NCBI GenBank assembly: GCA_003218525.1 | Contig: QHNU01000213.1 | Coordinates: 1 to 13,071, forward strand | Origin: Verrucomicrobiota bacterium | Lineage (GTDB): Bacteria > Verrucomicrobiota > Verrucomicrobiia > Chthoniobacterales > UBA10450 | Length of the DNA: 13,071 nt | Direction: 5' to 3' | Part shown: positions 7,614 to 13,071 of the stretch, piece after piece | How positions within the stretch are numbered: the first letter of the stretch is position 1 | Layout: each line of letters starts with the position of its first letter | Program-made: the position numbers and the translations under genes | Notes under the pieces: generated by a model | The model's input: the letters and a program-made list of their open reading frames with translations, nothing else | Told to the model about the DNA's origin: nothing | Database searches by the model: none

Positions 7614-8371
7614 GTCGGTCTTGCTAGTCCGGAGCGATGCTCGTGCGTCCCGGAAAAAACGTGCGTGCGATAAGTGCGCGCGATGTTTTCGTCGTTAAAA
7701 ACTTCGCCTGTTTCTCCAAATGCGATGAGCTCGCCGTTCAGAAAAACTACTTGGTCGAAAAGTTCCGGCACCGATTTCAGATCGTGATGCGACGCGATGA
7801 CAAGATTCCCGGCAGCCGCGAGCCTCCGAATCGTTTCGCCGAGCAAATCCTGCGCGGTTTGGTCCAAGCCAGTGAACGGCTCGTCGAGCAAAAAGACGTG
7901 TGCGTTCTGGGCCAGGGAACGAGCCAAAAAAGCGCGCTGCTGCTGGCCGCCAGAGAGGGCGCTAATTTGCCGTTCGGCCAGGTCGGTAAGGCCGATTGTT
8001 CGCAGGGCGTCGTCGACGGCCTGCGCATCCGCTTTGCCGAAACGCCGCCAGACGCCGAGGCGCATGTACCGGCCCATCTCGACCATGTCGCGCGCGGTTA
8101 CCGGAAAATCCCAATCGATCACGCTGCGTTGCGGCAAATAGGCGATATCAGTATCTGCTCCGACCTTTCCGTGACCGCCGAAAATGATGGCTCCGGTTTC
8201 CTTCGGCACTAAACCGACGAGGGCTTTGAAAAATGTGGTTTTGCCCGCGCCGTTTGGACCGAGCAGCGCCACGCAATGACCGCATTGCAGGTCGAGGCTC
8301 ACGTGATGCACCGCTGGCACTCGATGATAGGCTACTGTTAGATCCTTTATCTCCAGATGGTGGGTAGTCAC
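7610..8371 (-). CDS. Metal ABC transporter ATP-binding protein (ZnuC/MntB-like)
   Basis: The product is 253 residues and complete as an ABC ATPase: Walker A GPNGAGKT (38-45), Q-loop at LPQRSVIDWDFPVT (Gln81), signature LSGGQQQR (139-146), Walker B VFLLDEP (159-165), D-loop near 169-170 and H-loop His195. The Q-loop sequence with its WDFPV is typical of Mn/Zn (COG1121) ATPases rather than of iron-siderophore ones. It powers import through the permease encoded just downstream. The start is GTG, embedded in a GTGA 4-nt overlap with the preceding gene; the first codons (TTHHLEIKDLTVAYH) fit the family N-terminus, so no other start is needed. The C-terminal tail holds several His residues (THVFSGTHEH), possibly a minor metal-binding feature. 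A 191-codon antisense frame over this gene is a shadow. Confidence 0.93.
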   Translation of the reverse strand: MTTHHLEIKDLTVAYHRVPAVHHVSLDLQCGHCVALLGPNGAGKTTFFKALVGLVPKETGAIIFGGHGKVGADTDIAYLPQRSVIDWDFPVTARDMVEMGRYMRLGVWRRFGKADAQAVDDALRTIGLTDLAERQISALSGGQQQRAFLARSLAQNAHVFLLDEPFTGLDQTAQDLLGETIRRLAAAGNLVIASHHDLKSVPELFDQVVFLNGELIAFGETGEVFNDENIARTYRTHVFSGTHEHRSGLARPT

Positions 8372-8787
8372 GGCGCGGCGGTGTTTACGGCTTCGCGAAC
8401 GTCAGCACGCCGTTGACCCGGGTGGTCCCCCAGAGCCCCTTCCGGTGTCACTTCGAGTTTGACCGCAGTTTGTTTTTCCCCCTGCCACCTCACATCGAGC
8501 AAGAGATCGATCCCTTCAGATGGGAAGGTCATCTTTACCTCGCGCGCAACACTGTTCTCCGTCGCTTCCCCTTTCCAGATCGTTTTACCAAGATGCGAAA
8601 TCTCAAACGTGAAAGGAACGGTCGTCGAGGTCAGAACCAGCCGAACACTCGATTGTGCCGCTGGCGCTCTTTGGGAGATATCCGGCGGTTCCTCGGTGCG
8701 ATGGGTCGTCAAGCTTCGCAACGGCCAAAGGACCGCAAGCAACGCAACCACAACCAACAAAACACGCAGCAGCGGCGATCCTCTCAT
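8368..8787 (-). CDS. Membrane-anchored protein of unknown function inside the metal ABC operon
   Basis: The product is 139 residues from an ATG with a purine-rich AAAAGCGG just upstream. An N-terminal membrane segment (about 7-23) is followed by a short linker and a small beta-rich domain (about 48-115: VRLVLTSTTVPFTFEISHLGKTIWKG, then VKMTFPSEGIDLLLDVRWQGEKQTAVKLEV). The tail is polar. The predicted domain would lie in the periplasm. No Cys or metal-binding His cluster is visible. It is tied by 4-nt overlaps both to the substrate-binding protein gene (ATGA) and to the ATPase gene (GTGA), so it is made in step with the importer. It may assist docking of the binding protein or assembly of the transporter; this is inference. 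I do not recognise a family. Confidence 0.75.
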   Translation of the reverse strand: MRGSPLLRVLLVVVALLAVLWPLRSLTTHRTEEPPDISQRAPAAQSSVRLVLTSTTVPFTFEISHLGKTIWKGEATENSVAREVKMTFPSEGIDLLLDVRWQGEKQTAVKLEVTPEGALGDHPGQRRADVREAVNTAAP

Positions 8788-9698
8788 CCGCTTTTCAGCG
8801 CATCAACGATGGTCGAAACGTTATGTTTCATCATGCCTTCGTAAGTGCTCGCATCGCCCGTGCCGAGACCGTCCGGGTAAAGTGACCCGCCGATTTTGGC
8901 GCCGGTTTCGCGCGTGATTTGCGTGGTCACTTTAGGGTTGAGGGTATTTTCCAGGAAGATCGCTTTCACGTGTTGTTTTTTGATATCATCAATCAACTCC
9001 GAAACGTGGCGGTTTGATGCTTCAGTCTCGGTAGTCAGCCCCTCGATCGCTTCGATCTTAAACCCGTAATCGCGCGCGAGGTATTGGAAGGCATCGTGCG
9101 ACGTGACCAGCCTGCGCTGGTTGCGCGGCAGCTCGGCGACTTTTCGCCTAATCCAGTCTTCGAGTTCGTCGAGGTTGGCGAGATATGCTTGCGCGTTCTT
9201 CTCAAAGTCAGCTTTGTCCGCCGGATCGAGCTTGACCAGCTCGTCGCGCACAAGCTTTGTCGCCTCCTTCGCATTGCTCACGCTATGCCACCAGTGGGGA
9301 TCTTCTTTCATGCCGCCCGCACCCGCGTTCGTACTTTGTTCACCATGCTCTCCTTGTTTCATTTTCAGCGAGGAAAAATGGTCTCCAACCTTGAGCAAAT
9401 CGGCCTTTCCGCCGGTGGCTTCCTGAAGTTTGTTCAAGTAATTCTCCATGTGTTTGCCGGAGGTCAGGAGCAGCCGCGCTTCGCTCACCTTGCGCAAGTC
9501 CGCCGGCGTCGGCTCGTATTCATGCGGGTCAACGCCTGGTTGAACGAGAGCGGCGACTTCAACGTGTTCGCCGCCGACTTGCTGCACGATTTCCGTGTCG
9601 ACAGTCGAAACGGAGGCAACTCTCAATTTTTCGCCCGCTGCCGAGAGATTCAGCTGTGAGGTAGCGAATAGAAACGACACCAATAACAGGTTTCTCAT
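8784..9698 (-). CDS. Metal ABC transporter substrate-binding protein (ZnuA/TroA-like)
   Basis: The product is 304 residues. A signal peptide (about 1-21, cleavage near SAAGEK) precedes a cluster A-I (TroA/ZnuA) fold. Four predicted metal ligands are visible: His59 in DPHEYEP, His135 in DPHWWH, His201 in TSHDAFQYLARDYG and Asp276 in YPDGLG. A His at the third position, where PsaA/MntC-type manganese proteins have Glu, favours zinc or TroA-like Zn/Mn binding. A short charged insert before the second ligand (about 110-132, with a single HGE) takes the place of the long His-rich loop of classical ZnuA. The long backbone helix (about 155-185) and a tail ending in the STIVDALKSG helix are complete. 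It captures the metal in the periplasm and hands it to the permease. The start ATG overlaps a 41-codon ORF upstream and the stop overlaps the next gene. Confidence 0.92.
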   Translation of the reverse strand: MRNLLLVSFLFATSQLNLSAAGEKLRVASVSTVDTEIVQQVGGEHVEVAALVQPGVDPHEYEPTPADLRKVSEARLLLTSGKHMENYLNKLQEATGGKADLLKVGDHFSSLKMKQGEHGEQSTNAGAGGMKEDPHWWHSVSNAKEATKLVRDELVKLDPADKADFEKNAQAYLANLDELEDWIRRKVAELPRNQRRLVTSHDAFQYLARDYGFKIEAIEGLTTETEASNRHVSELIDDIKKQHVKAIFLENTLNPKVTTQITRETGAKIGGSLYPDGLGTGDASTYEGMMKHNVSTIVDALKSG

Positions 9699-9820
9699 GC
9701 CGGAACCGTGGTTGGTTCGGACTGGGCCGGCGGCTCCTTTCCCTCGAAACGCAGTAGTCGCGGGGTATTGCTGATTTCATCGTCCGCTTCAACGATCGGA
9801 AGTGGGGTTTCAATGGGCAT
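9695..9820 (-). CDS. Short ORF (41 aa) coupled to the substrate-binding protein gene
   Basis: An ATG at 9820 opens a 41-codon frame ending in a TGA that overlaps the substrate-binding protein start as ATGA. It begins 6 bp after the amidase stop codon, so it fills the whole gap between the two genes. The product begins MPIETPLPIVEADDEISN and is acidic and Pro/Glu-rich, with no membrane segment, Cys or His. The same overlap type occurs at four other junctions of this operon, which is the main reason to believe it is translated. It could be a small soluble protein, or a leader peptide that sets translation of the downstream gene. No strong Shine-Dalgarno site precedes it. It is below usual gene-finder length limits. 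Confidence 0.5.
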   Translation of the reverse strand: MPIETPLPIVEADDEISNTPRLLRFEGKEPPAQSEPTTVPA

Positions 9821-9826
9821 GCTTCG

Positions 9827-10516
9827 TTATCGTTTCGTTAGTTTGTACCTGTGGTGGTGGGTTTTCTTCCGCGGCGGTGGTGGCGATGGCGCCGGCAGCG
9901 GATGCGATCGCTGCTCGATAACCCCAGCTGCTATTTGTTCCGCGACGCGCTGACGATAACTGGGAGAAAGCGCGAGCGTCGCCTCGATCGGGTTGGTCAA
10001 GAATCCGCACTCGACCAGCACGGCCGGAATCTGGCAATTGCGCAGCACGTAATATTCCGCGCGTTTTACGCCGCGATTTTCGGCGCTCACCTGAGTGAGA
10101 ATATCACGCTGAATGCGTGCAGCCAGCGGCGCGCCGGCGCTGTCTTCGCAATAGGTTTCAATCCCATGAGCGCGCGACCGCGGCGAGGCATTATAATGAA
10201 TGCTGACAAAGATCGCGTCTCGTTGCGCATTCGCGATTGCGGTTCGCATCGGTAGCGGAACAAAGACATCGGTGGTGCGTGTCATTACCGTGCGCACACC
10301 AGCGCGCTCAAGAATCTTTTGCAGGCGCATGGCCGTATCCAGCGCCACCATTTTTTCCGGCACGAGCTGCCCCGGGATTCCGCCACGATCAAAACCGCCG
10401 TGACCGGGATCGATCACAACTGTGGAAAAAGAGCCTGCTCCTTTGGCAAAGTCCGTGATCAAGCAGTCGGTCACGCTGACAAGGAAAAGTAGAACAATTT
10501 GGCGAGAGAAATTCAT
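9827..10516 (-). CDS. N-acetylmuramoyl-L-alanine amidase (Amidase_3, zinc-dependent)
   Basis: The product is 229 residues with an N-terminal signal or hydrophobic segment (about 5-27). A complete Amidase_3 domain follows: DPGHGG with zinc ligand His39, Glu54 in VPEKMVALD, SIHYNA with His107, and the catalytic Glu169 in VECGFLTN. The enzyme cleaves the amide bond between N-acetylmuramic acid and the stem peptide of peptidoglycan in the periplasm. There is no LysM, SPOR or AMIN domain, so it is minimal. The C-terminal 28 residues are a Pro-rich then basic tail with three consecutive His. The start ATG is 9 bp after the DUF1980 protein stop, and the short ORF begins 6 bp after its own stop, placing a cell-wall enzyme inside a metal-transport operon. 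Zinc dependence may explain the location, but this is inference. Confidence 0.92.
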   Translation of the reverse strand: MNFSRQIVLLFLVSVTDCLITDFAKGAGSFSTVVIDPGHGGFDRGGIPGQLVPEKMVALDTAMRLQKILERAGVRTVMTRTTDVFVPLPMRTAIANAQRDAIFVSIHYNASPRSRAHGIETYCEDSAGAPLAARIQRDILTQVSAENRGVKRAEYYVLRNCQIPAVLVECGFLTNPIEATLALSPSYRQRVAEQIAAGVIEQRSHPLPAPSPPPPRKKTHHHRYKLTKR

Positions 10517-10525
10517 TGGGCGGCG

Positions 10526-11602
10526 CTAATAAATATATTTCTCGCGAGGCGGCGGCGTGTTCGTGATCTTATCGGCAACGAGCACCGGCTCCGGATAGTC
10601 ACCGTAATCCGTCCCGTCAACGTCCACACTCTCCGCGCGCGGACGGAAGTGGACAACGCCAGTGACCTTCAACCAGCTCATCTCGCGCAGCTGGGTCGGC
10701 TTCCGATCAGCCTGAATCTTGACTGCGGCCGGCATCATGTCGGCCGCACAACAGACCATAACCAACCGCATGAGATGGAACGTGTTCGGATCCGCACTCG
10801 CAGTAGCTTTCCCTCTCCGCGTTTTCTCGCCGACAAACTGCCCGATCAACTCGACCCGTTTTCCCTCGAAGTCCTTCCGTGTGCTCGGCTCCTGGGCCGC
10901 ATAAAGCAAATCAGTGACCTTCACCTTAATATTGCCTTGCTTGTCTGGGGTAAGGAAATCGTTCTGATACGTGACTACGGCATCGCCGATCACCTGTGTG
11001 TCGCCCTGCGGAGATCCGTTCGCAGGCAATGCGATGCTGTCGCTCATTCCTTCTGATTTTTCTGTGCTTGCAATTGCTGAAGACGAAGGACGTGGGTCTG
11101 GCGAGGCACCCCGTCCTGGGGAAATCCCCGGGTTCGTCGACGCCATCGTGGGAGAAGGATGTATGGATTGGGCAATGCTGCTTTTGATCCCCGGCAAGCT
11201 GTGGATATCTTCGACAAGTCCGCGATTCCTAATCAGGGTCGCACCGTAATCGTCTGGCGAAATCTTGGCGGCAAGCGCCAGCGGGAGGAGCAGGGTAAGG
11301 AAGGCGAGATAGCGGCCAAAGCTCAGTTTTCCTCGGGACTGAGTGTGCTGGTCTTGGTCACGTTCGTGCCCCGCGAGGTCATGTTCATAATCATGATCGT
11401 CGGACGTGTGCGAGCAGTCTTCCTCAGAGAAAATAGCCACGCACATCGCCGTCAGCACGAGCAGAATCCCCGTTAGAAGCACAAGCGGCCGAAAAAAAGG
11501 GTGCAAAAAAGCTGCGATCCGGCCGCTGCAATAGAAGTAAATGAGAATGCCGCCCCATTCGAGAAGCGTGAGCGGAGCGAGAATGCGGCCAAAAGTTTTC
11601 AT
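10526..11602 (-). CDS. TIGR03943/DUF1980-type permease partner protein with His/Asp-rich loop
   Basis: The product is 358 residues from the ATG at 11602, which overlaps the permease stop as ATGA. The frame is open a further 125 codons upstream, but that part lies inside the permease gene and reads as Arg/His-rich shadow. Two N-terminal membrane segments (about 8-26 and 38-58) are followed by a His/Asp/Glu-rich stretch (61-88; nine acidic residues and five His in HTSDDHDYEHDLAGHERD alone) and a third membrane segment (about 97-113). A Ser/Pro/Gly linker (about 140-200) leads to the C-terminal DUF1980 domain, with VVTYQNDF, FEGKRVELIGQF and the MRLVMVCCAADMMPAAVKI block (Cys284-Cys285). Members of this family typically pair with PF03773 permeases, as here. 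The His/Asp-rich loop suggests divalent-metal binding. The substrate is unproven. Confidence 0.87.
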   Translation of the reverse strand: MKTFGRILAPLTLLEWGGILIYFYCSGRIAAFLHPFFRPLVLLTGILLVLTAMCVAIFSEEDCSHTSDDHDYEHDLAGHERDQDQHTQSRGKLSFGRYLAFLTLLLPLALAAKISPDDYGATLIRNRGLVEDIHSLPGIKSSIAQSIHPSPTMASTNPGISPGRGASPDPRPSSSAIASTEKSEGMSDSIALPANGSPQGDTQVIGDAVVTYQNDFLTPDKQGNIKVKVTDLLYAAQEPSTRKDFEGKRVELIGQFVGEKTRRGKATASADPNTFHLMRLVMVCCAADMMPAAVKIQADRKPTQLREMSWLKVTGVVHFRPRAESVDVDGTDYGDYPEPVLVADKITNTPPPREKYIY

Positions 11603-12639
11603 CGCAGAAGGGGAATGAGACTCAGAGAAAGCAGTCCAATGAATACGAACAAAGCGACCGCGCACGAGAGGGTGAACCGCTTTTTGAAGACAAGCCCATA
11701 CATGAAGAGCAGCTTCATATCCATCATTGGACCGAAGACCATGAAGGCCAGTTTGGCCGTGACAGGGAATGCCAGGAAATTCGCCGCAATGAACGCGTCG
11801 GAAGTGCTGCAAAGAGAAAGCAACAGCGCCAGCACCATCATGGTCATGGTGGCGAAGAGGTGATTGCTCGCTAACGGCAGGAGAACCTCTCGGTGGATCG
11901 CGGTGTTGAATACGCTCGCGATCCCCGCGCCGATGATTAGGTAAAATCCCACGTCGAGGAAATCGAACGCTGCGCAACGGACGGCGCCGGCCACCTTCTG
12001 GCCGAAGCCCTTTTTCGCGTGGGCATCATCGTGCAGGTGCACCACTTCCTCTGCCGGGACGATCGGAAAAACGACGTTGGTTTCACTCGGCACACCAGCA
12101 TATGCACCAGCCATCACCGGTTCTCGCAGCCGCCGGCTATGTGCAGTCGATAACGCCGGACGTTTTCGCAACGCCGCCATCATCGGCCGATTGAGCACGT
12201 CTTTAAGTGGAATGCGCCGCACAATCATCCCGCACACAAGGGCGACTCCAAATCCCATGAACAGCCGCATCGATGTTACAATCGCAGGATGCTGACCCCG
12301 AAACGCGGCGAACGTACTGAGCGCAACGATCGGGTTCACGATCGGTGCCGACAGCAGATAAGTTAGAGCGCATGAGACGGGCAATCCTTTGCGAATGAGC
12401 CGCCGGATGACCGGAACCATTCCGCACTCGCACATCGGAAAGACAACGCCGAGCACTCCGCTCAACGCGATCGCTGCAATCGGATTTCGTGGCAGAACTC
12501 CCTTTATCTTCTCCGAAGGAACAAAGGCATCAATAATCCCGGAGAGGAGCGTGCCAACGAACATGAATGGCACGCCCTCGAATAGGATGCTCAAAAATGA
12601 GATCGAGAAATCTTGTAAATTAAACGTGAACCAATTCAT
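11599..12639 (-). CDS. PF03773/UPF0718 family permease (ArsP-like fold)
   Basis: The product is 346 residues with about eight membrane helices in two blocks (about 13-142 and 225-344), separated by a polar loop. Family motifs are visible: FPMCECGMVPVIRRLIRKG (68-85, with Cys70 and Cys72), SAPIVNPIVALST (97-109), LCSTSDAFIAANF (276-288) and FGPMMDMKLLFMY (302-314). The central loop contains HLHDDAHAKKGFG (201-213), a possible metal-binding patch. Relatives include ArsP (organoarsenical export) and uncharacterised permeases found beside DUF1980 proteins. Given the DUF1980 partner and the downstream zinc/manganese importer, a divalent metal is the better guess than arsenic; this is inference. 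The ATG at 12639 gives the expected family N-terminus. It overlaps the DUF1980 gene by 4 nt and follows protein B by 126 bp. Confidence 0.9.
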   Translation of the reverse strand: MNWFTFNLQDFSISFLSILFEGVPFMFVGTLLSGIIDAFVPSEKIKGVLPRNPIAAIALSGVLGVVFPMCECGMVPVIRRLIRKGLPVSCALTYLLSAPIVNPIVALSTFAAFRGQHPAIVTSMRLFMGFGVALVCGMIVRRIPLKDVLNRPMMAALRKRPALSTAHSRRLREPVMAGAYAGVPSETNVVFPIVPAEEVVHLHDDAHAKKGFGQKVAGAVRCAAFDFLDVGFYLIIGAGIASVFNTAIHREVLLPLASNHLFATMTMMVLALLLSLCSTSDAFIAANFLAFPVTAKLAFMVFGPMMDMKLLFMYGLVFKKRFTLSCAVALFVFIGLLSLSLIPLLR

Positions 12640-12765
12640 TTATAACCCGCATACGAAGCCTGGGATTGGACGTGGCCCGAACAAGGGACCGCGGCCGTAA
12701 ATGCAACGGCGGCATCGGCCTGAACTCGGTCAACCGCGGCCAGGCATTACCGCCTAACGCCTTAT
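12640..12765 (-). other. 126-bp gap between protein B and the permease gene
   Basis: No ORF was found here that I would call. On the minus strand a small AGGC / GCCT inverted repeat with a 6-nt loop lies shortly after the protein B stop codon. GGCCGCGGT occurs twice as a direct repeat around 12690 and 12737. Neither is a convincing terminator or operator. The gap is long compared with the other junctions of the cluster, so an internal promoter for the permease-to-importer genes could lie here, but I cannot point to -35/-10 boxes. Confidence 0.25.
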
Positions 12766-13071
12766 TTAGACGAGTGGGGGAGCGTGTTCGAAGACGTGAG
12801 CACTTAAAAAAAGTGGAGCAACGTCGCCCGAATGCGTCTCCGGTTGAAGAAAGTCGAGAGCGACCGGAAGAATAGCACCGGCTTCGAAAACTTGGGGCAC
12901 AGGAGAATCATCGCTCCCGCCGGAGACCATTACCGTAACAGCACACTCATGCTCGCTGTGGTCGGCATCATGATGAAACAGCTGATGAAGCTGGGGGAAA
13001 ACAGCAAGAGCGACGACAATCAGCAAACTAGAGATGAGCAAACAAACGAATGCGCTCTGCCAAACCTGCGC
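12766..13071 (-). CDS. Small His/Cys-motif membrane protein B ('HECA' paralogue), 5' end outside window
   Basis: The frame is open from the right edge to a TAA, giving 101 visible residues. An internal TTG at 13041 would cut into the hydrophobic segment, so I consider the gene 5'-partial. Visible residues about 5-25 form the signal or membrane segment, followed by LHQLFHHDADHSEHECAVT (28-46) and a C-terminal EHAPP (95-99). These match protein A (4122-4442): L-H-x3-H-H, then 6 residues (4 in A), then H-E-C-A, and the same ending. The additional His and Asp in DADHSEHE make a stronger metal-binding cluster than in A. It lies first in the visible minus-strand metal-transport cluster, 126 bp ahead of the permease. 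A periplasmic metal-binding or sensing role is inferred. I recognise no named family. Confidence 0.7.
   Translation of the reverse strand, partial: AQVWQSAFVCLLISSLLIVVALAVFPQLHQLFHHDADHSEHECAVTVMVSGGSDDSPVPQVFEAGAILPVALDFLQPETHSGDVAPLFLSAHVFEHAPPLV

Noticed and set aside
7637..8212. 191-codon plus-strand frame opposite the ABC ATPase
   Set aside because: The minus strand has all ABC motifs; this is a complementary-frame shadow caused by high GC.
9084..9659. 191-codon plus-strand frame opposite the substrate-binding protein
   Set aside because: The metal ligands and signal peptide are on the minus strand; the plus product has no domain pattern.
9559..9813. 84-codon minus-strand frame across the short ORF and the binding-protein start
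   Set aside because: It runs mostly inside the binding-protein gene in another frame and is Arg/Ser-rich; the 41-codon frame with the ATGA overlap is the better candidate.
10499..11056. 185-codon plus-strand frame opposite the DUF1980 domain
   Set aside because: Shadow of a well-supported minus-strand gene; Arg-rich with no structure.
11603..11977. Upstream 125-codon extension of the DUF1980 protein frame
   Set aside because: It lies inside the permease gene, is Arg/His/Gly-rich like an antisense-type shadow, and the ATG at 11602 gives a proper membrane N-terminus with an ATGA overlap.
12685..12745. Direct repeats of GGCCGCGGT near protein B as a possible operator
   Set aside because: Short, self-palindromic core typical of GC-rich DNA; only two copies and no spacing rule.
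1..13071. tRNA, rRNA, CRISPR array, insertion sequence, integrase or attachment site
   Set aside because: None seen: no repeat-spacer pattern, no transposase motif and no tRNA-like cloverleaf noticed by eye on either strand.

Overview
The window carries about a dozen genes of a Gram-negative bacterium. It has an outer-membrane TonB-dependent receptor, an AsmA-like DUF748 protein and a periplasmic-type amidase. GC content is moderately high, Shine-Dalgarno sequences are mostly weak, and a GH75-type chitosanase with a Pro/Thr/Ser tail sits among Ala/Pro-rich anchored proteins. Together this suggests a soil Verrucomicrobiota lineage (Chthoniobacterales/Spartobacteria-like). That placement is inference from gene style; there is no rRNA or marker gene here.

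Left part (1-4000). A plus-strand, Pro/Ala-rich, single-pass membrane protein runs in from the left edge. It converges with a minus-strand group: a TMEM14-like small membrane protein, then a GH75-like chitosanase 4 bp behind it, then a DUF748 protein after a hairpin-rich 77-bp gap.

Centre (4000-6721). A divergent intergenic region with a 36-bp imperfect palindrome separates the TMEM14-like gene from a plus-strand pair: a small His/Cys membrane protein ('HECA protein A') and a 709-aa TonB-dependent receptor.

Right part (6726-13071). A long minus-strand cluster reads, in transcription order: a second small His/Cys membrane protein ('HECA protein B', cut by the right edge), a PF03773/UPF0718 permease, its TIGR03943/DUF1980 partner, an N-acetylmuramoyl-L-alanine amidase, an unlisted 41-codon ORF, a zinc/manganese-type substrate-binding protein, an anchored protein of unknown function, the ABC ATPase and the ABC permease. 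Five junctions are 4-nt ATGA or GTGA overlaps, which points to one translationally coupled operon. It converges on the receptor gene with only 4 bp between stop codons.

Together this reads as a metal (most likely zinc) acquisition and handling locus: outer-membrane uptake, periplasmic capture, inner-membrane ABC import, and a second permease system with His-rich loops. The most novel element is the pair of small membrane proteins A and B. They are recognisable paralogues sharing L-H-x3-H-H, H-E-C-A and E-H-A-P-P motifs. A lies directly upstream of the receptor and B directly upstream of the transport operon. I recognise no named family for them and propose they are metal-binding or metal-sensing accessory proteins.
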